40,383 nt of DNA from assembly GCF_009916105.1 (NCBI RefSeq), contig NZ_JAAAXQ010000019.1, positions 1 through 40,383 on the forward strand, read 5' to 3'. Position 1 is the first letter of the stretch; each line of letters starts with the position of its first letter. The notes beneath the pieces were generated by a model. That model made no database searches, was not told the DNA's origin, and saw only the letters and a program-made list of their open reading frames with translations. This document shows, one piece after another, positions 9,641-18,113 of the stretch. The DNA is from Streptomyces sp. GC420 (GTDB taxonomy: Bacteria; Actinomycetota; Actinomycetes; Streptomycetales; Streptomycetaceae). The position numbers were made by a program, and so were the translations under genes.

Positions 9641-10023
9641 GCGCGCCCCGAACGGTCTTGGGCGCACTGGTCCCCGGCGTACTCGGCCCCGGGGCGGCGA
9701 CACGGATCCTGTCCGTGGTCCGGTCCCGGGAGGCCGGTTCCCTCACGACCCGGCAGGACGGATACGGCCGGAGGCGGGCGGGGAGGCCCCGAACCATCAC
9801 CCCGGTGGAGCGGGGGCCCCGCGTACCGAAGCCGTACCCAACGTCCCGGATCGCACGATCACCGCAGCCCGGACAGTCCAGCCCACCGCAAGCCCGCAGG
9901 CAGTCCATCACATGATCGAGTCAACTCGACCTCGTACACGCTCTCCGGGGAGCAGCCATCAACCCCTGCTTTCCCTCCGGTACGGTTATTCGCAGCGGGG
10001 CTCGACCGAATACTGAGGGACAC
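9641..10023 (+). other. 383-nt intergenic region upstream of glkA, no supportable gene
   Basis: The short frames on either strand are Arg/Pro/Ser-rich and show no codon-position bias. The region holds the inverted repeat at 9916-9929 and presumably the glkA promoter (a TACGGT at 9981-9986 is a weak -10 candidate). GAGGGA at 10015-10020 is the glkA ribosome binding site. Confidence 0.6.
9916..9929. promoter_or_regulatory. inverted repeat TCGAGT-CA-ACTCGA upstream of glkA
   Basis: Perfect 6-bp arms with a 2-nt spacer about 95 nt before the glkA start; candidate operator for an unknown regulator. Confidence 0.4.
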
Positions 10024-10965
10024 ATGGGACTCACCATCGGCGTCGATATCGGCGGTACCAAGATCGCGGCTGGAGTGGTCGACGAAGAGGGCCAGATCCT
10101 TGCCACGAACAAGGTGCCGACCCCCTCGACGCCCGAAGGCGTCGTCGACGCGATCTCCGCTGCCGTCTCCGAGGTCAGCAGCGGCCACCCCGTTGAGGCC
10201 GTCGGCATCGGCGCGGCCGGCTACGTCGACGAGAAGCGCGCCACCGTACTCTTCGCGCCCAACATCCGCTGGCGCCAAGAACCGCTGAAGGACAAGGTCG
10301 AGCAGCGCGTGGGCCTGCCCGTGGTCGTCGAGAACGACGCCAACGCGGCCGCCTGGGGCGAGTACCGCTTCGGCGCTGGCCAGGGCCACGAGGACGTCAT
10401 CTGCATCACCCTCGGCACCGGCCTGGGCGGGGGCATCATCATGGGCAACAAGCTGCGCCGCGGACGCTTCGGCGTGGCCGCCGAGTTCGGCCACGTCAGG
10501 GTCGTCCCCGACGGTCTGCTGTGCGGCTGCGGCAGCCAGGGCTGCTGGGAGCAGTACGCCTCCGGCCGCGCCCTGGTGCGCTACGCCAAGCAGCGCGCCA
10601 ACGCCACCCCGGAGAACGCCGGGATCCTGCTCTCCCTCGGCGACGGCACACCGGAAGGCATCGAGGGCAAGCACATCTCCGACGCCGCCCGGCAGGGCGA
10701 CAAGGTGGCCGTCGACTCCTTCCGCGAGCTGGCCCGCTGGGCGGGCGCGGGCCTGGCCGACCTGGCCTCGCTCTTCGACCCGTCGGCATTCATCGTCGGC
10801 GGCGGCGTCTCCGACGAGGGCGAGCTCGTCCTCGACCCGATCCGCAAGTCCTTCCGCCGCTGGCTGGTCGGCGGGCAGCACCGCCCGCACGCCCAGGTGC
10901 TGGCGGCCCAGCTCGGCGGCAAGGCCGGCCTCGTCGGCGCGGCCGACCTGGCGCGGCAGGGCTGA
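10024..10965 (+). CDS. glkA: ROK-family glucokinase
   Basis: 313 aa. The phosphate loop IGVDIGGTKIAAGVVD lies at the N-terminus; the catalytic Asp105 is in VVVENDANAAAWGE, the glucose-binding EFGH (His) follows, and the structural zinc site CGCGSQGCWE has Cys167, Cys169 and Cys174. The second ATP-binding stretch is GTGLGGG. It phosphorylates glucose to glucose-6-phosphate, and in S. coelicolor GlkA is also required for carbon catabolite repression (established for the family). Length and motifs match GlkA rather than a ROK repressor, as no N-terminal HTH is present. ATG 10024 follows GAGGGA by 3 nt. A strong hairpin follows the stop. Confidence 0.96.
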   Translation: MGLTIGVDIGGTKIAAGVVDEEGQILATNKVPTPSTPEGVVDAISAAVSEVSSGHPVEAVGIGAAGYVDEKRATVLFAPNIRWRQEPLKDKVEQRVGLPVVVENDANAAAWGEYRFGAGQGHEDVICITLGTGLGGGIIMGNKLRRGRFGVAAEFGHVRVVPDGLLCGCGSQGCWEQYASGRALVRYAKQRANATPENAGILLSLGDGTPEGIEGKHISDAARQGDKVAVDSFRELARWAGAGLADLASLFDPSAFIVGGGVSDEGELVLDPIRKSFRRWLVGGQHRPHAQVLAAQLGGKAGLVGAADLARQG

Positions 10966-10981
10966 GACCGGCCCCGGTCGG

Positions 10982-11016
10982 ATGCGTGCGCCCGCCTTCC
11001 GGCGGGCGTTTCGCAT
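10982..11016 (+). terminator. two-tier hairpin after glkA
   Basis: Inner stem CGCCCGCC-TTCC-GGCGGGCG (10989-11008) followed by TTT, enclosed by an outer ATGCG/CGCAT pair. Its 3' part abuts the -10 of the next gene. Confidence 0.8.
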
Positions 11017-11021
11017 ATCTT
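11016..11021 (+). promoter_or_regulatory. candidate -10 hexamer of a leaderless EEP-gene mRNA
   Basis: TATCTT ends 7 nt before ATG 11029, and no Shine-Dalgarno is present. Confidence 0.45.
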
Positions 11022-11028
11022 GATCCGT

Positions 11029-11853
11029 ATGGCGACGAGCGTGACGAGTGCCGGGACCAGCCCCGGCGGCACCCTGCCCGGATCCCGCACGGAACCCGAC
11101 GGTTCGGCCGTGATCAGGGTTCTGAGCTACAACATCCGCTCCCTGCGCGACGACCGGGAGGCGCTGGCCCGGGTGATCCGGGCCTGCGCCCCGGACCTGC
11201 TCTTCGTGCAGGAGGCGCCCCGCTTCTTCCGCTGGCGCAAGCACGCCGCCTGGCTGGCCAAGAACTCGGGCCTGGTGACGCTCACCGGCGGGGCCAGCGC
11301 GAGCGGGCCCGCGCTGCTGTGCTCCCTGCGCGTCACGGTCGAGCACACCGAGGACGTCCTGCTGCCCCGCACCCCCGGCCTGCACCAGCGCGGCTTCGCG
11401 ACCGCCGTCGCACGCATCGGGGGCACCCGGCTCGGACTGGTCAGCTTCCATCTCAGCCTGGACGACGACGAACGCTACGAGCAGGGCGGGCTGCTGCTCG
11501 ACCGGCTCGCGGCCCTCGGCACCCCGCACGCCCTCGCCGCCGGCGACCTCAACGACCGCCCCGATGGCAGGACTTTCCGCCGGCTCGCCGGCTCGCTCCA
11601 GGACTGCTGGGCAACCCGGCCCTGGGGCGCCGAGAACACCTTCTCCCCGGCCGACCCCCGCCGCCGTATCGACGCCGTCTTCGCCACCCGGGATGTCGAG
11701 GTGCTCGGCTGCGGTGTGCCCCGCGGCCTGCCGGGGGTGACGGACGCGGACCTGAGGGCGGCCAGCGACCACCTGCCGGTGCTCGCCGCGCTGAGGGTGC
11801 CCGCGGTCACCGCCGGACGGCGGGCCGCCGGGCACGCGTCGCAGACCGCATAA
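11029..11853 (+). CDS. endonuclease/exonuclease/phosphatase (EEP) family hydrolase
   Basis: 274 aa. After a Gly/Ser/Thr-rich N-terminal segment the EEP blocks are seen in order: LSYNIRSLR, LLFVQEA (metal Glu), VSFHLSL, AAGDLNDRPDG (Asp, Asn), RRIDAVFAT and the terminal ASDHLPVLAAL (catalytic Asp-His). This Mg-dependent fold cleaves phosphodiesters in nucleic acids, inositol phosphates or sphingolipids; I cannot tell which. No signal peptide is convincing, although the first 30 residues are unrelated to the fold. A TTG at 11020 in the same frame is a less likely start. A 13-bp terminator follows. Confidence 0.85.
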   Translation: MATSVTSAGTSPGGTLPGSRTEPDGSAVIRVLSYNIRSLRDDREALARVIRACAPDLLFVQEAPRFFRWRKHAAWLAKNSGLVTLTGGASASGPALLCSLRVTVEHTEDVLLPRTPGLHQRGFATAVARIGGTRLGLVSFHLSLDDDERYEQGGLLLDRLAALGTPHALAAGDLNDRPDGRTFRRLAGSLQDCWATRPWGAENTFSPADPRRRIDAVFATRDVEVLGCGVPRGLPGVTDADLRAASDHLPVLAALRVPAVTAGRRAAGHASQTA

Positions 11854-11855
11854 GA

Positions 11856-11885
11856 CCCGGTGGCGGGATGCGTCCCGCCACCGGG
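11856..11885 (+). terminator. perfect 13-bp hairpin after the EEP gene
   Basis: CCCGGTGGCGGGA - TGCG - TCCCGCCACCGGG begins 3 nt after the stop codon. Confidence 0.85.
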
Positions 11886-11964
11886 CGTACAACGGCGGTG
11901 AGCCCGCGGCGGCTCGGCGGGCGCGGCACCCGCCGGATGCTCAACGACCGGCCGTAGCCGCTTT

Positions 11965-12190
11965 CCCTGTCGGAGACGGTCGGCTTCTGCCACGGGGGCG
12001 TCACCGGGGGTCCGGCGAACCCGTGCCGCAGCACGGCGCCGACCCGGAGCGGTTCGACCTCGGGGCACGGTGACAGACGGGGCCCGACGAGCAGGCGACC
12101 CGGGTGGCGGGCTTCTCCTCCGCCTTCCCGACGCCGGACGGCGTCGCGGTCTCCGACCGCACCGGCAAGGAACAGGGGGAGGCTCGCGGA
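11965..12190 (+). pseudogene. possible decayed coding remnant
   Basis: Codon-position G/C bias on the + strand suggests former coding, although no intact frame exists. One frame reads SETVGFCHGGVTGGPANP; a shift near 12015 continues as VPQHGADPERFDLGAR, hits TGA at 12071, then goes on as GPDEQATRVAGFSSAFPTPD and DGVAVSDRTGKEQG before the bias fades. I do not recognise the family. It lies between the EEP terminator and the end of the convergent two-TM gene, in a 404-nt gap (11887-12290) that otherwise shows nothing apart from a 10-nt direct repeat (CAACGGTGGC at 12260 and 12274). Chance periodicity in high-GC DNA is a serious alternative. Confidence 0.3.
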
Positions 12191-12290
12191 CATCACGGGG
12201 CTCCGGGGCAGGCCCGGACGGAAGCAACGCGATCCGCCGGGCGGTCACCGGTCGTCGGCCAACGGTGGCAGGTCAACGGTGGCCGGGACG

Positions 12291-12977
12291 TCAGACGACC
12301 GCCCCGCGCCCCGGGTCGTCGTCCTCCTCGTCGTCCGGCTTCATCCTGACCACCAGCGTGGCGCAGCCGCCCAGGAACCCGCCGATGGAGAGCGTGGTCA
12401 GCCACCAGGTCAGCTCCCACTGGAGCAGTATCGCCAGAACCAGCAGCACCGGGCCGCCGATCATCCCGAGCCAGGCGAACTTGGCGGTGGTGTCGGCGGG
12501 CGGCAGCGGAGGCGGCTCCGGGGGCACGAAGTGCCCCTCGTCGAGATCGCCGGTGTCCGCCCCGCCCGGCTCCGCGACGCTGTAGTCGCGCGGTCCCGCA
12601 CCCACACCGACACCGGGGGCGAAGACCACGGAGCTGCCCAGCGGTCCCGCGGGCCTGCCGGGCCCCGCGTCCTCACCGGGCTCCTCGTCCCGGTCCTTCT
12701 CCTTCACCCCGCCGCTCCGCCCGGGAGCGTCCGGGGCGTCGGGAGCCTCATTGGTGCCACTCTCCAGCAGGGCCAGGTCCTCCACCGACTTGAACGGCTT
12801 GGCGCCCGGCGGGTCCGGCGGCTCCTCGCCGTACCCCGCGACGATGGCCGCCCACACGGCGTCCTCGTCCAGCGGCAGCGGCGCGCCGCCGGCCTCGGGG
12901 CCCTTCGCCTTCGCCTCGGCGTCCGGGTCCCGGTCGTTCTCCCGGCTCTCGTCGCGCTCCGCGTCGTGCTCAGCCAC
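12291..12977 (-). CDS. conserved Streptomyces membrane protein with acidic disordered N-terminus
   Basis: 228 aa. Residues 1-165 are highly charged, Asp/Glu/Pro-rich and probably disordered, with one ordered island (LDEDAVWAAIVAGYGEEP, about 36-53) and the motif GHFVPPEPPPLP just before the membrane. Two TM segments follow (FAWLGMIGGPVLLVLAIL and WLTTLSIGGFLGGCATLVV), then an acidic tail. Function unknown. The start is GTG 12977 with AAGGAA about 9 nt upstream; it overlaps the 3' end of the esterase gene by 8 nt, so the two are co-transcribed and probably coupled. Confidence 0.8.
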   Translation of the reverse strand: MAEHDAERDESRENDRDPDAEAKAKGPEAGGAPLPLDEDAVWAAIVAGYGEEPPDPPGAKPFKSVEDLALLESGTNEAPDAPDAPGRSGGVKEKDRDEEPGEDAGPGRPAGPLGSSVVFAPGVGVGAGPRDYSVAEPGGADTGDLDEGHFVPPEPPPLPPADTTAKFAWLGMIGGPVLLVLAILLQWELTWWLTTLSIGGFLGGCATLVVRMKPDDEEDDDPGRGAVV

Positions 12978-13749
12978 CGGTGGCCGTTCCTTCCTTGCCG
13001 ACGCTCGGAGCCAGTCGGCCGATGAATGCGTAACTGTCCTCGAAGATACGCTCCGCGTCGTTGTCCAACGTCGCGACGTGGTAGCTGTGTTCCAGCAGGA
13101 CCTCCGTGACGTCCGTGGACGAGACGCGGCTGAGGATGCGGGCCGAGTCGGCGGGCGGCACCACGTGGTCCTGGGGGCTGTGCAGGAGCAGCAGCGGCTG
13201 GGTGACCTGGGGCAGGTCGGAGTCGACGAGGCGGAAGAAGTTGCGCACCGAGTGCGCCGCGTGCAGCGGCACCTTGTCGTAACCGACCTCCTGGACGCCC
13301 TCCTTGGCGATGTCGCTCGTCAGCCCCTTCGTCGTGCGCACCAGGTGGCGGACCACGGGAAGGGCGTGCGCGGCGAGCCCGTGCACCTTGTTCGCCGGGT
13401 TGACGACGACGACACCCTGCACCGCGTCCCCGTGCTTGGCGGCCAGCCGCAGGGCCAGCGCCCCGCCCATGGAGAGCCCGAAGACGAAGACCTGCGCGCA
13501 CTTCTCCCGCAGCGCGCGCAGTTCGCGGTCCACCTCGGCGTACCAGTCCTGCCAGCCGGTGAGCGCCAAGTCCTCCCAGCGGGTGCCGTGCCCGGGCAGC
13601 AGCGGCAGGGCGACCGTCAGGCCGCGCTCGGCCAGGTACTCCGCCCATGGGCGGAGCGACTGCGGGCAGCCGGTGAAGCCGTGGCAGAGCAGAACGCCGA
13701 CCTCTCCGCCCTCGTGGCGGAACGGCTCGGCTCCAGGGAGGACCGGCAC
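12970..13749 (-). CDS. Est30-like alpha/beta-hydrolase (carboxylesterase / monoacylglycerol lipase)
   Basis: 259 aa, the size of Geobacillus Est30. Seen: the oxyanion-hole LLCHGFTGCPQSLRPWAEYL, the nucleophile elbow FGLSMGG, the acid Asp in HSPQDHVVPP and the catalytic His in EHSYHVATLDND. It hydrolyses short- to medium-chain acyl esters or monoglycerides in the cytoplasm. GTG 13749 is chosen because AGGAG lies about 7 nt upstream and the family N-terminus begins there; the open frame continues upstream with unrelated Arg-rich sequence. The two-TM protein gene overlaps its end. The divergent neighbour is a phospholipid acyltransferase, so both could act on membrane lipids (inference). Confidence 0.88.
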   Translation of the reverse strand: MPVLPGAEPFRHEGGEVGVLLCHGFTGCPQSLRPWAEYLAERGLTVALPLLPGHGTRWEDLALTGWQDWYAEVDRELRALREKCAQVFVFGLSMGGALALRLAAKHGDAVQGVVVVNPANKVHGLAAHALPVVRHLVRTTKGLTSDIAKEGVQEVGYDKVPLHAAHSVRNFFRLVDSDLPQVTQPLLLLHSPQDHVVPPADSARILSRVSSTDVTEVLLEHSYHVATLDNDAERIFEDSYAFIGRLAPSVGKEGTATGG

Positions 13750-14036
13750 CTGGGACTCCTCTTCATGAGGTGGTGATGGCTCGGACGAGGCGCGATCGCG
13801 TCCGGCACGCGAGGACCGTGCGGGGCGCGGCGCCAGTGCGTATTCACGGTACGCGACCGCACCGACACCGACCAGGTCCGTTCCCGTCCCGCCGGGGCCG
13901 GTCCGCGTCCATGCTCCCGCGACTCCGTCCCGCGTCCGTCCACGCCCCTGGCCCGCGTCCATGGCCCGCGCCCCAGGCCACGCCCGCGGCCGAGCGCGGG
14001 TTAAGGTCTCACCGACTGACGAAGGAAGGCTCCAAG

Positions 14037-14864
14037 TTGATCTACGGTGCTATGAAGCTCTCTGTCGGCGGGGCACTGAAGGTCGCCTTCCGCCCCTGGG
14101 CGGAGGGCTTGGAGAACATTCCCGCCGAGGGGCCGGCGATCCTCGCGAGCAACCATCTGTCCTTCTCCGACTCCTTCTTCCTTCCCGCCGTGCTCGACCG
14201 GAAGATCACCTTCATCGCGAAGGCCGAGTACTTCACCACGCCCGGCATCAAGGGCCGGCTCACCGCCGCCTTCTTCAAGGGCGTCGGCCAGCTCCCCGTG
14301 GACCGCACCGGCGGCCGGGGCGCCGGCGAGGCCGCGATCAGGAGCGGCATAGGCGTCATCGAGAGGGGCGAGCTCTTCGGCATCTACCCCGAGGGAACGC
14401 GCTCGCCGGACGGCCGCCTCTACCGGGGCAAGCCCGGAGGTCTGGCGCGGGTGGCGCTGGCCACCGGAGCGCCCGTGATCCCGGTGGCGATGATCGACAC
14501 GGAGAAGATCCAGCCGCCCGGCAAGATCGTGCCCAAGCTGATGCGCCCCGGCATCAGGATCGGCAAGCCGCTGGACTTCAGCCGCTACCACGGCATGGAG
14601 CACGACCGGTTCATACTGCGGTCGGTGACCGACGAGGTCATGTACGAGATCATGAAGCTCTCGGGCCAGGAGTACGTGGACATGTACGCCACCGCCGCGA
14701 AGCGACAGATCGCCGAAGAGGCGAAGAGGCAGCAGGAACGGGAGAAGCCGGCAAGGGCGGAGAAGGCCGGGAGGGCGGAGAGGGCCGAGGGGACCGGGAG
14801 ACCTCGGAGCACCGCGGCCGAAATCGCCGCCACGGCCGACACCGCCGACGAGTCAGGGGCCTGA
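14037..14864 (+). CDS. plsC: 1-acyl-sn-glycerol-3-phosphate acyltransferase (PlsC family)
   Basis: 275 aa. The HX4D catalytic motif is NHLSFSD (His40, Asp45) and the acceptor-phosphate motif is YPEGTRS; VGQLPVDR and APVIPVAMID are the other family blocks. It transfers an acyl chain to lysophosphatidic acid or a related lysolipid at the membrane. The last 60 residues are a Lys/Glu/Ala/Arg-rich helical tail not needed for the fold. The start TTG 14037 is chosen because AGGAAGG lies 7 nt upstream; the next ATG (14052) has no Shine-Dalgarno. By neighbourhood it resembles mycobacterial Rv2182c (PlsM), reported to set the acyl-chain position in phospholipids; orthology is inferred. Confidence 0.9.
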   Translation: MIYGAMKLSVGGALKVAFRPWAEGLENIPAEGPAILASNHLSFSDSFFLPAVLDRKITFIAKAEYFTTPGIKGRLTAAFFKGVGQLPVDRTGGRGAGEAAIRSGIGVIERGELFGIYPEGTRSPDGRLYRGKPGGLARVALATGAPVIPVAMIDTEKIQPPGKIVPKLMRPGIRIGKPLDFSRYHGMEHDRFILRSVTDEVMYEIMKLSGQEYVDMYATAAKRQIAEEAKRQQEREKPARAEKAGRAERAEGTGRPRSTAAEIAATADTADESGA

Positions 14865-14885
14865 GCAGGCCCGGGGGGTGGGGGA

Positions 14886-16115
14886 ATGGCCAGACGCGAA
14901 CAGGTCGTGCGCATGTCGGTCGAGGTGCCGCTGTGGCGTGCGCTCGCCGGATACAGGGTCCTGACCTGCGGCTACGCGATCCTGCTGTGGGTGTGGTCCT
15001 ACGACGAGTACACCCACCCGCTGGGCGCGGGGGTCTTTCTCGCGGTGCTCGCCGTGTGGACCCTGGCGACCCTGCCGCAGGTCCGCTCCGCCGCCTCCTG
15101 CACCAAGCCCTTCCTCGCCGTCGACCTGGCCGTCGCACTGACCGGCATCCTGCTGACCCCCGTGTTCGACACCCACGAGCGGATCGTCTCGGGCGGCCCG
15201 ACGCTGCCCTCGATATGGACGGCCGGGTCCGTACTCGCCTTTGCCCTGAAGGGCGGCTGGCGCTGGGCGGCCTTCGCCTCCACCCCGGTCGCCGTCGCCA
15301 ACCTCGTCGAGCGCGGCGCACCCGCCCGGGACACCCTGCACAACGTCCTGCTCGTGTGGGTGGCGAGCGTCGCCATCGGATACGTCGTCGAGGTGGCCCG
15401 CGCCAGTGAGCGCACCCTCGCCCGGGCCCTGGAGATCGAGGCCGCCACCCGCGAACGGGAGCGCCTGGCCCGCGACATCCACGACAGCGTCCTTCAGGTC
15501 CTCGCCATGGTGCAGCGCAGGGGAACCGCCATCGGGGGCGAGGCCGCCGAGCTGGGCCGCCTCGCCGGGGAACAGGAGGTCGCGCTGCGCACCCTGGTCT
15601 CCGGAGGTCTCGTACCGCCCGGGAGAGTGTCCGAGGACGCGAGCGAGGGAGCCGTCGTCCGCGTGGTGGAGGAGCCGGCCGCGGAGCCGGCCGCGGACGG
15701 GCCCGTGGATCTGCGCGCTCTGCTCCTGCCCCACGCCAACTCCCGCGTGACGGTGTCGGAACCGGGCGCCCCCGTCTGGCTGGAGCCCGCCGCCGCGGCG
15801 GAACTCGCCGCCGCGGCCGGCGCCGCTCTGGACAATGTGCGCAAGCACGTGGGCGAGGACGCCCGGGCCTGGGTGCTGGTCGAGGACGAGCCGGACGCGG
15901 TGATCGTGACGGTCCGGGACGAGGGCCCCGGAATCCCCGAGGGCCGGCTGGCCGAGGCCGAGGGGGAGGGGCGCCTCGGGGTGGCCCTGTCCATCCGCGG
16001 GCGGCTGCGGGACCTGGGCGGCAGTGCGGAGCTGGTGTCGGTGCACGGGCAGGGCACAGAGGTCGAGTTGAGGGTGCCGCGCGCGGCACGGAAGAAGCGT
16101 GGGAGCGTACGGTGA
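14886..16115 (+). CDS. macS: membrane sensor histidine kinase, probable MacS
   Basis: 409 aa, NarX/DesK-type (HisKA_3). The N-terminal half has about five TM spans (around 25-40, 47-65, 78-92, 110-130 and 152-170). The dimerisation helix carries the phosphoacceptor His199 in RLARDIHDSVLQVL; the N box is ALDNVRKHV and the G box is RDEGPGIPEGRL with a later GRLGVALSIRGRL. It shares a GTGA overlap with the response regulator, so the two form one unit. The pair next to pfkA matches the position of S. coelicolor MacS/MacR, which controls morphogenic membrane protein genes and actinorhodin; the name rests on this context and family type. Confidence 0.88.
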   Translation: MARREQVVRMSVEVPLWRALAGYRVLTCGYAILLWVWSYDEYTHPLGAGVFLAVLAVWTLATLPQVRSAASCTKPFLAVDLAVALTGILLTPVFDTHERIVSGGPTLPSIWTAGSVLAFALKGGWRWAAFASTPVAVANLVERGAPARDTLHNVLLVWVASVAIGYVVEVARASERTLARALEIEAATRERERLARDIHDSVLQVLAMVQRRGTAIGGEAAELGRLAGEQEVALRTLVSGGLVPPGRVSEDASEGAVVRVVEEPAAEPAADGPVDLRALLLPHANSRVTVSEPGAPVWLEPAAAAELAAAAGAALDNVRKHVGEDARAWVLVEDEPDAVIVTVRDEGPGIPEGRLAEAEGEGRLGVALSIRGRLRDLGGSAELVSVHGQGTEVELRVPRAARKKRGSVR

Positions 16116-16789
16116 CGAGCGAGCAGCAGACGATCCGGGTGATGGTGGTCGACGACCACCCGATGTGGCGGGACGCCGTCGCCAGGGACCTCGCGGCGGC
16201 GGGGTTCGACGTGGTCGCCACCGCGGGCGACGGCCCGGGGGCCGTGCGCCGGGCCAAGGCGGTCGTCCCCGACGTCCTGGTCCTCGACCTGAACCTGCCC
16301 GGCATGCCGGGTGTGCAGGTGTGCAAGGAACTGGTCGGCAGCAAGTCCGCGCTGCGCGTGCTGGTGCTCTCCGCGAGCGGTGAGCACGCGGACGTCCTGG
16401 AGGCGGTCAAGTCCGGTGCCACCGGCTATCTCGTGAAGTCCGCCAGCACGGAGGAGCTGATCGACGCGGTCCGCCGCACGGCGGCCGGCGACCCGGTGTT
16501 CACCCCCGGCCTGGCCGGCCTGGTCCTCGGCGAGTACCGCAGGCTCGCCGCCGACCCCATGCCCTCGGCCCCGGACGAGCCCAGGGCCCCGCAGCTCACC
16601 GAGCGGGAGACGGAGGTGCTGAGACTGGTCGCCAAGGGGCTGTCGTACAAGCAGATCGCGGAGCGCCTGGTGATCTCCCACCGGACGGTGCAGAACCACG
16701 TCCAGAACACACTGGGCAAACTCCAGCTGCACAACCGGGTCGAGCTGGTCCGCTACGCCATCGAGCGCGGCCTCGACGACGAGGCATAG
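16112..16789 (+). CDS. macR: LuxR/NarL-type response regulator, probable MacR
   Basis: 225 aa. The receiver domain has the acidic pair Asp14-Asp15 in VMVVDDHPMW, the phosphoacceptor Asp59 in VLVLDLNLPGMPG, a Ser/Thr switch (LSAS) and the Lys in YLVKSAS. After a Pro-rich linker the C-terminal HTH (about 164-220) reads LTERETEVLRLVAKGLSYKQ. GTG 16112 overlaps the macS stop. It is expected to be phosphorylated by MacS and to bind DNA as a dimer. It is convergent with the WYL regulator. Confidence 0.9.
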   Translation: MTSEQQTIRVMVVDDHPMWRDAVARDLAAAGFDVVATAGDGPGAVRRAKAVVPDVLVLDLNLPGMPGVQVCKELVGSKSALRVLVLSASGEHADVLEAVKSGATGYLVKSASTEELIDAVRRTAAGDPVFTPGLAGLVLGEYRRLAADPMPSAPDEPRAPQLTERETEVLRLVAKGLSYKQIAERLVISHRTVQNHVQNTLGKLQLHNRVELVRYAIERGLDDEA

Positions 16790-16900
16790 CGGCGCCGGTG
16801 CGGGCGGTGGCCGCCGGCCGGACGGACCCGCCAGGCGCGGCCCGGATGCCGCGCCATACGGCCGATGGCGGCCTGGGCGGCACGCTGTGGCCCCCGGCGG

Positions 16901-16919
16901 CGGTGCCGGTACGGCACCG
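16901..16919. terminator. 8-bp hairpin between convergent macR and the WYL gene
   Basis: CGGTGCCG - GTA - CGGCACCG, symmetric and therefore usable from both sides. A second short hairpin (GCCCG-AA-CGGGC) lies at 17018-17029 next to the WYL stop. The 244-nt gap shows no gene. Confidence 0.5.
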
Positions 16920-17033
16920 GGCGCGGGCCGGACAGGGTCCCGTCCGGGCATGCCGGGCCGGGCCCCGCTTGAGCATGCCGGACCGGGGACCCGTCCGAGC
17001 GGACCGGACCCGGGCCTGCCCGAACGGGCCCGC

Positions 17034-17999
17034 TCAGGACGCCTTGGCGGCCGCCCGCGTGAACCTGGCCCCCACCTCCCGCAGGTGGCCGGCCAGCTCC
17101 GGCGGCCCCAGCACCCTGAACTCCGCGCCCACCGAACCCAGCGCCAGCGCGGCCCAGTGCAGCGAGTCCGTCGTCATGGTCAGCCGGCAGCGCCCGGTGC
17201 CCAGTTCCTCGACCGTCCCCCAGCGCCCGATCGTGGCCCGCACCCGCTCGGCCGGCGCCTCGATCACCGCCTGCGCGGTGTACGTCGTCTGGATGCTGCC
17301 GATGCCCTGGCGCACGAACTCCGCCGCGTTCTCGGCGGGCAGCGCGCGCGGCCGGAACCGGGCACCGGTGCCCCGCGGTTCCGACAGCCGGTCCAGGCGG
17401 AAACTGCGCCAGTCCTGCCGCGTCAGGTCGTATGCCACGAGGTACCAGCGGCGCCCCAGCGAGACGAGCCGGTGCGGCTCCACATGGCGGTCGCTGTGCT
17501 CGCCCTGGCGTGCCACATAGGTGAAGCGCAGCCGCTCCTCGTCCCGGCAGGCCTGCGCCACGGTGGTGAGAACCCCCGCCTCCACCTGCGGGCCGTTGTC
17601 CACGGTGGTCGCGGGCACGGTCACCGCCTGGAGGGCGTCCACCCGCCGCCGCAGCCGCGGCGGCATGACCTGGACCACCTTCGTCAGCGCGCTGATCGAG
17701 GACTCCTCGATGCCCGCGACGGCGCCCTGGGCCGCTGCCCGCAGTCCGATGGCGAGAGCCACCGCCTCCTCGTCGTCGACCACCAGCGGCGGCAGGGCGG
17801 CCCCCGCCGCCAGCTGGTAGCCGCCGTCCACCCCGCGGTGCGCCTCGACCGGGTAGCCCAGCTCGCGGAGCCGGTCCACGTCCCGGCGCAGGGTCCGCAC
17901 GGAGACCTCGAGCCGTTCGGCCAGCTCCGATCCCGGCCAGTAGCGATGCGTCTGCAGCAGGGACAGCAGCCGCAGCGTCCGTGAACTCGTGTTCGCCAT
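17034..17999 (-). CDS. HTH_11/WYL-domain transcriptional regulator (YafY/PafC type)
   Basis: 321 aa. The N-terminal winged HTH (TLRLLSLLQTHRYWPGSELA, then VSVRTLRRDVDRLRELGYPV) spans about 5-60; the WYL domain (about 140-220) holds LVSLGRRWYLVAYDL and the basic DWRSFRLDRL; a C-terminal WCX-like domain follows. WYL proteins sense nucleic acid or small ligands and often act in DNA-damage or stress control. ATG 17999 is preceded by GGAG at a very short spacing. The symmetric elements CAGTAACTG (18026-18034) and CTCGTACGAG (18044-18053) just upstream could be autoregulatory sites. I do not recall this gene between macR and pfkA in S. coelicolor. Confidence 0.85.
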   Translation of the reverse strand: MANTSSRTLRLLSLLQTHRYWPGSELAERLEVSVRTLRRDVDRLRELGYPVEAHRGVDGGYQLAAGAALPPLVVDDEEAVALAIGLRAAAQGAVAGIEESSISALTKVVQVMPPRLRRRVDALQAVTVPATTVDNGPQVEAGVLTTVAQACRDEERLRFTYVARQGEHSDRHVEPHRLVSLGRRWYLVAYDLTRQDWRSFRLDRLSEPRGTGARFRPRALPAENAAEFVRQGIGSIQTTYTAQAVIEAPAERVRATIGRWGTVEELGTGRCRLTMTTDSLHWAALALGSVGAEFRVLGPPELAGHLREVGARFTRAAAKAS

Positions 18000-18113
18000 G
18001 ACTCCAGGATTGCGGAGATTCCGGCCAGTAACTGTCCGCAGACCTCGTACGAGTGAAACCTTCACGGCAACTCCCCAGGTATCCGAAGGAATTGCCCTTT
18101 TTGGGCGTCGGGG

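Noticed and set aside
9489..9911. Minus-strand frame beginning with CGGLDCPGC, recalling the N-terminus of molybdopterin formate dehydrogenases
   Set aside because: Similarity ends after a few residues, the frame then overlaps the DUF5304 gene antisense, and codon bias is absent; chance match.
9625..9915. 96-codon plus-strand frame upstream of glkA
   Set aside because: It starts inside the terminator hairpin, has no Shine-Dalgarno and no coding periodicity.
16790..17033. Possible small gene between macR and the WYL regulator
   Set aside because: Frames are short, lack a ribosome binding site and are filled with hairpin-forming GC repeats; better explained as a bidirectional terminator region.
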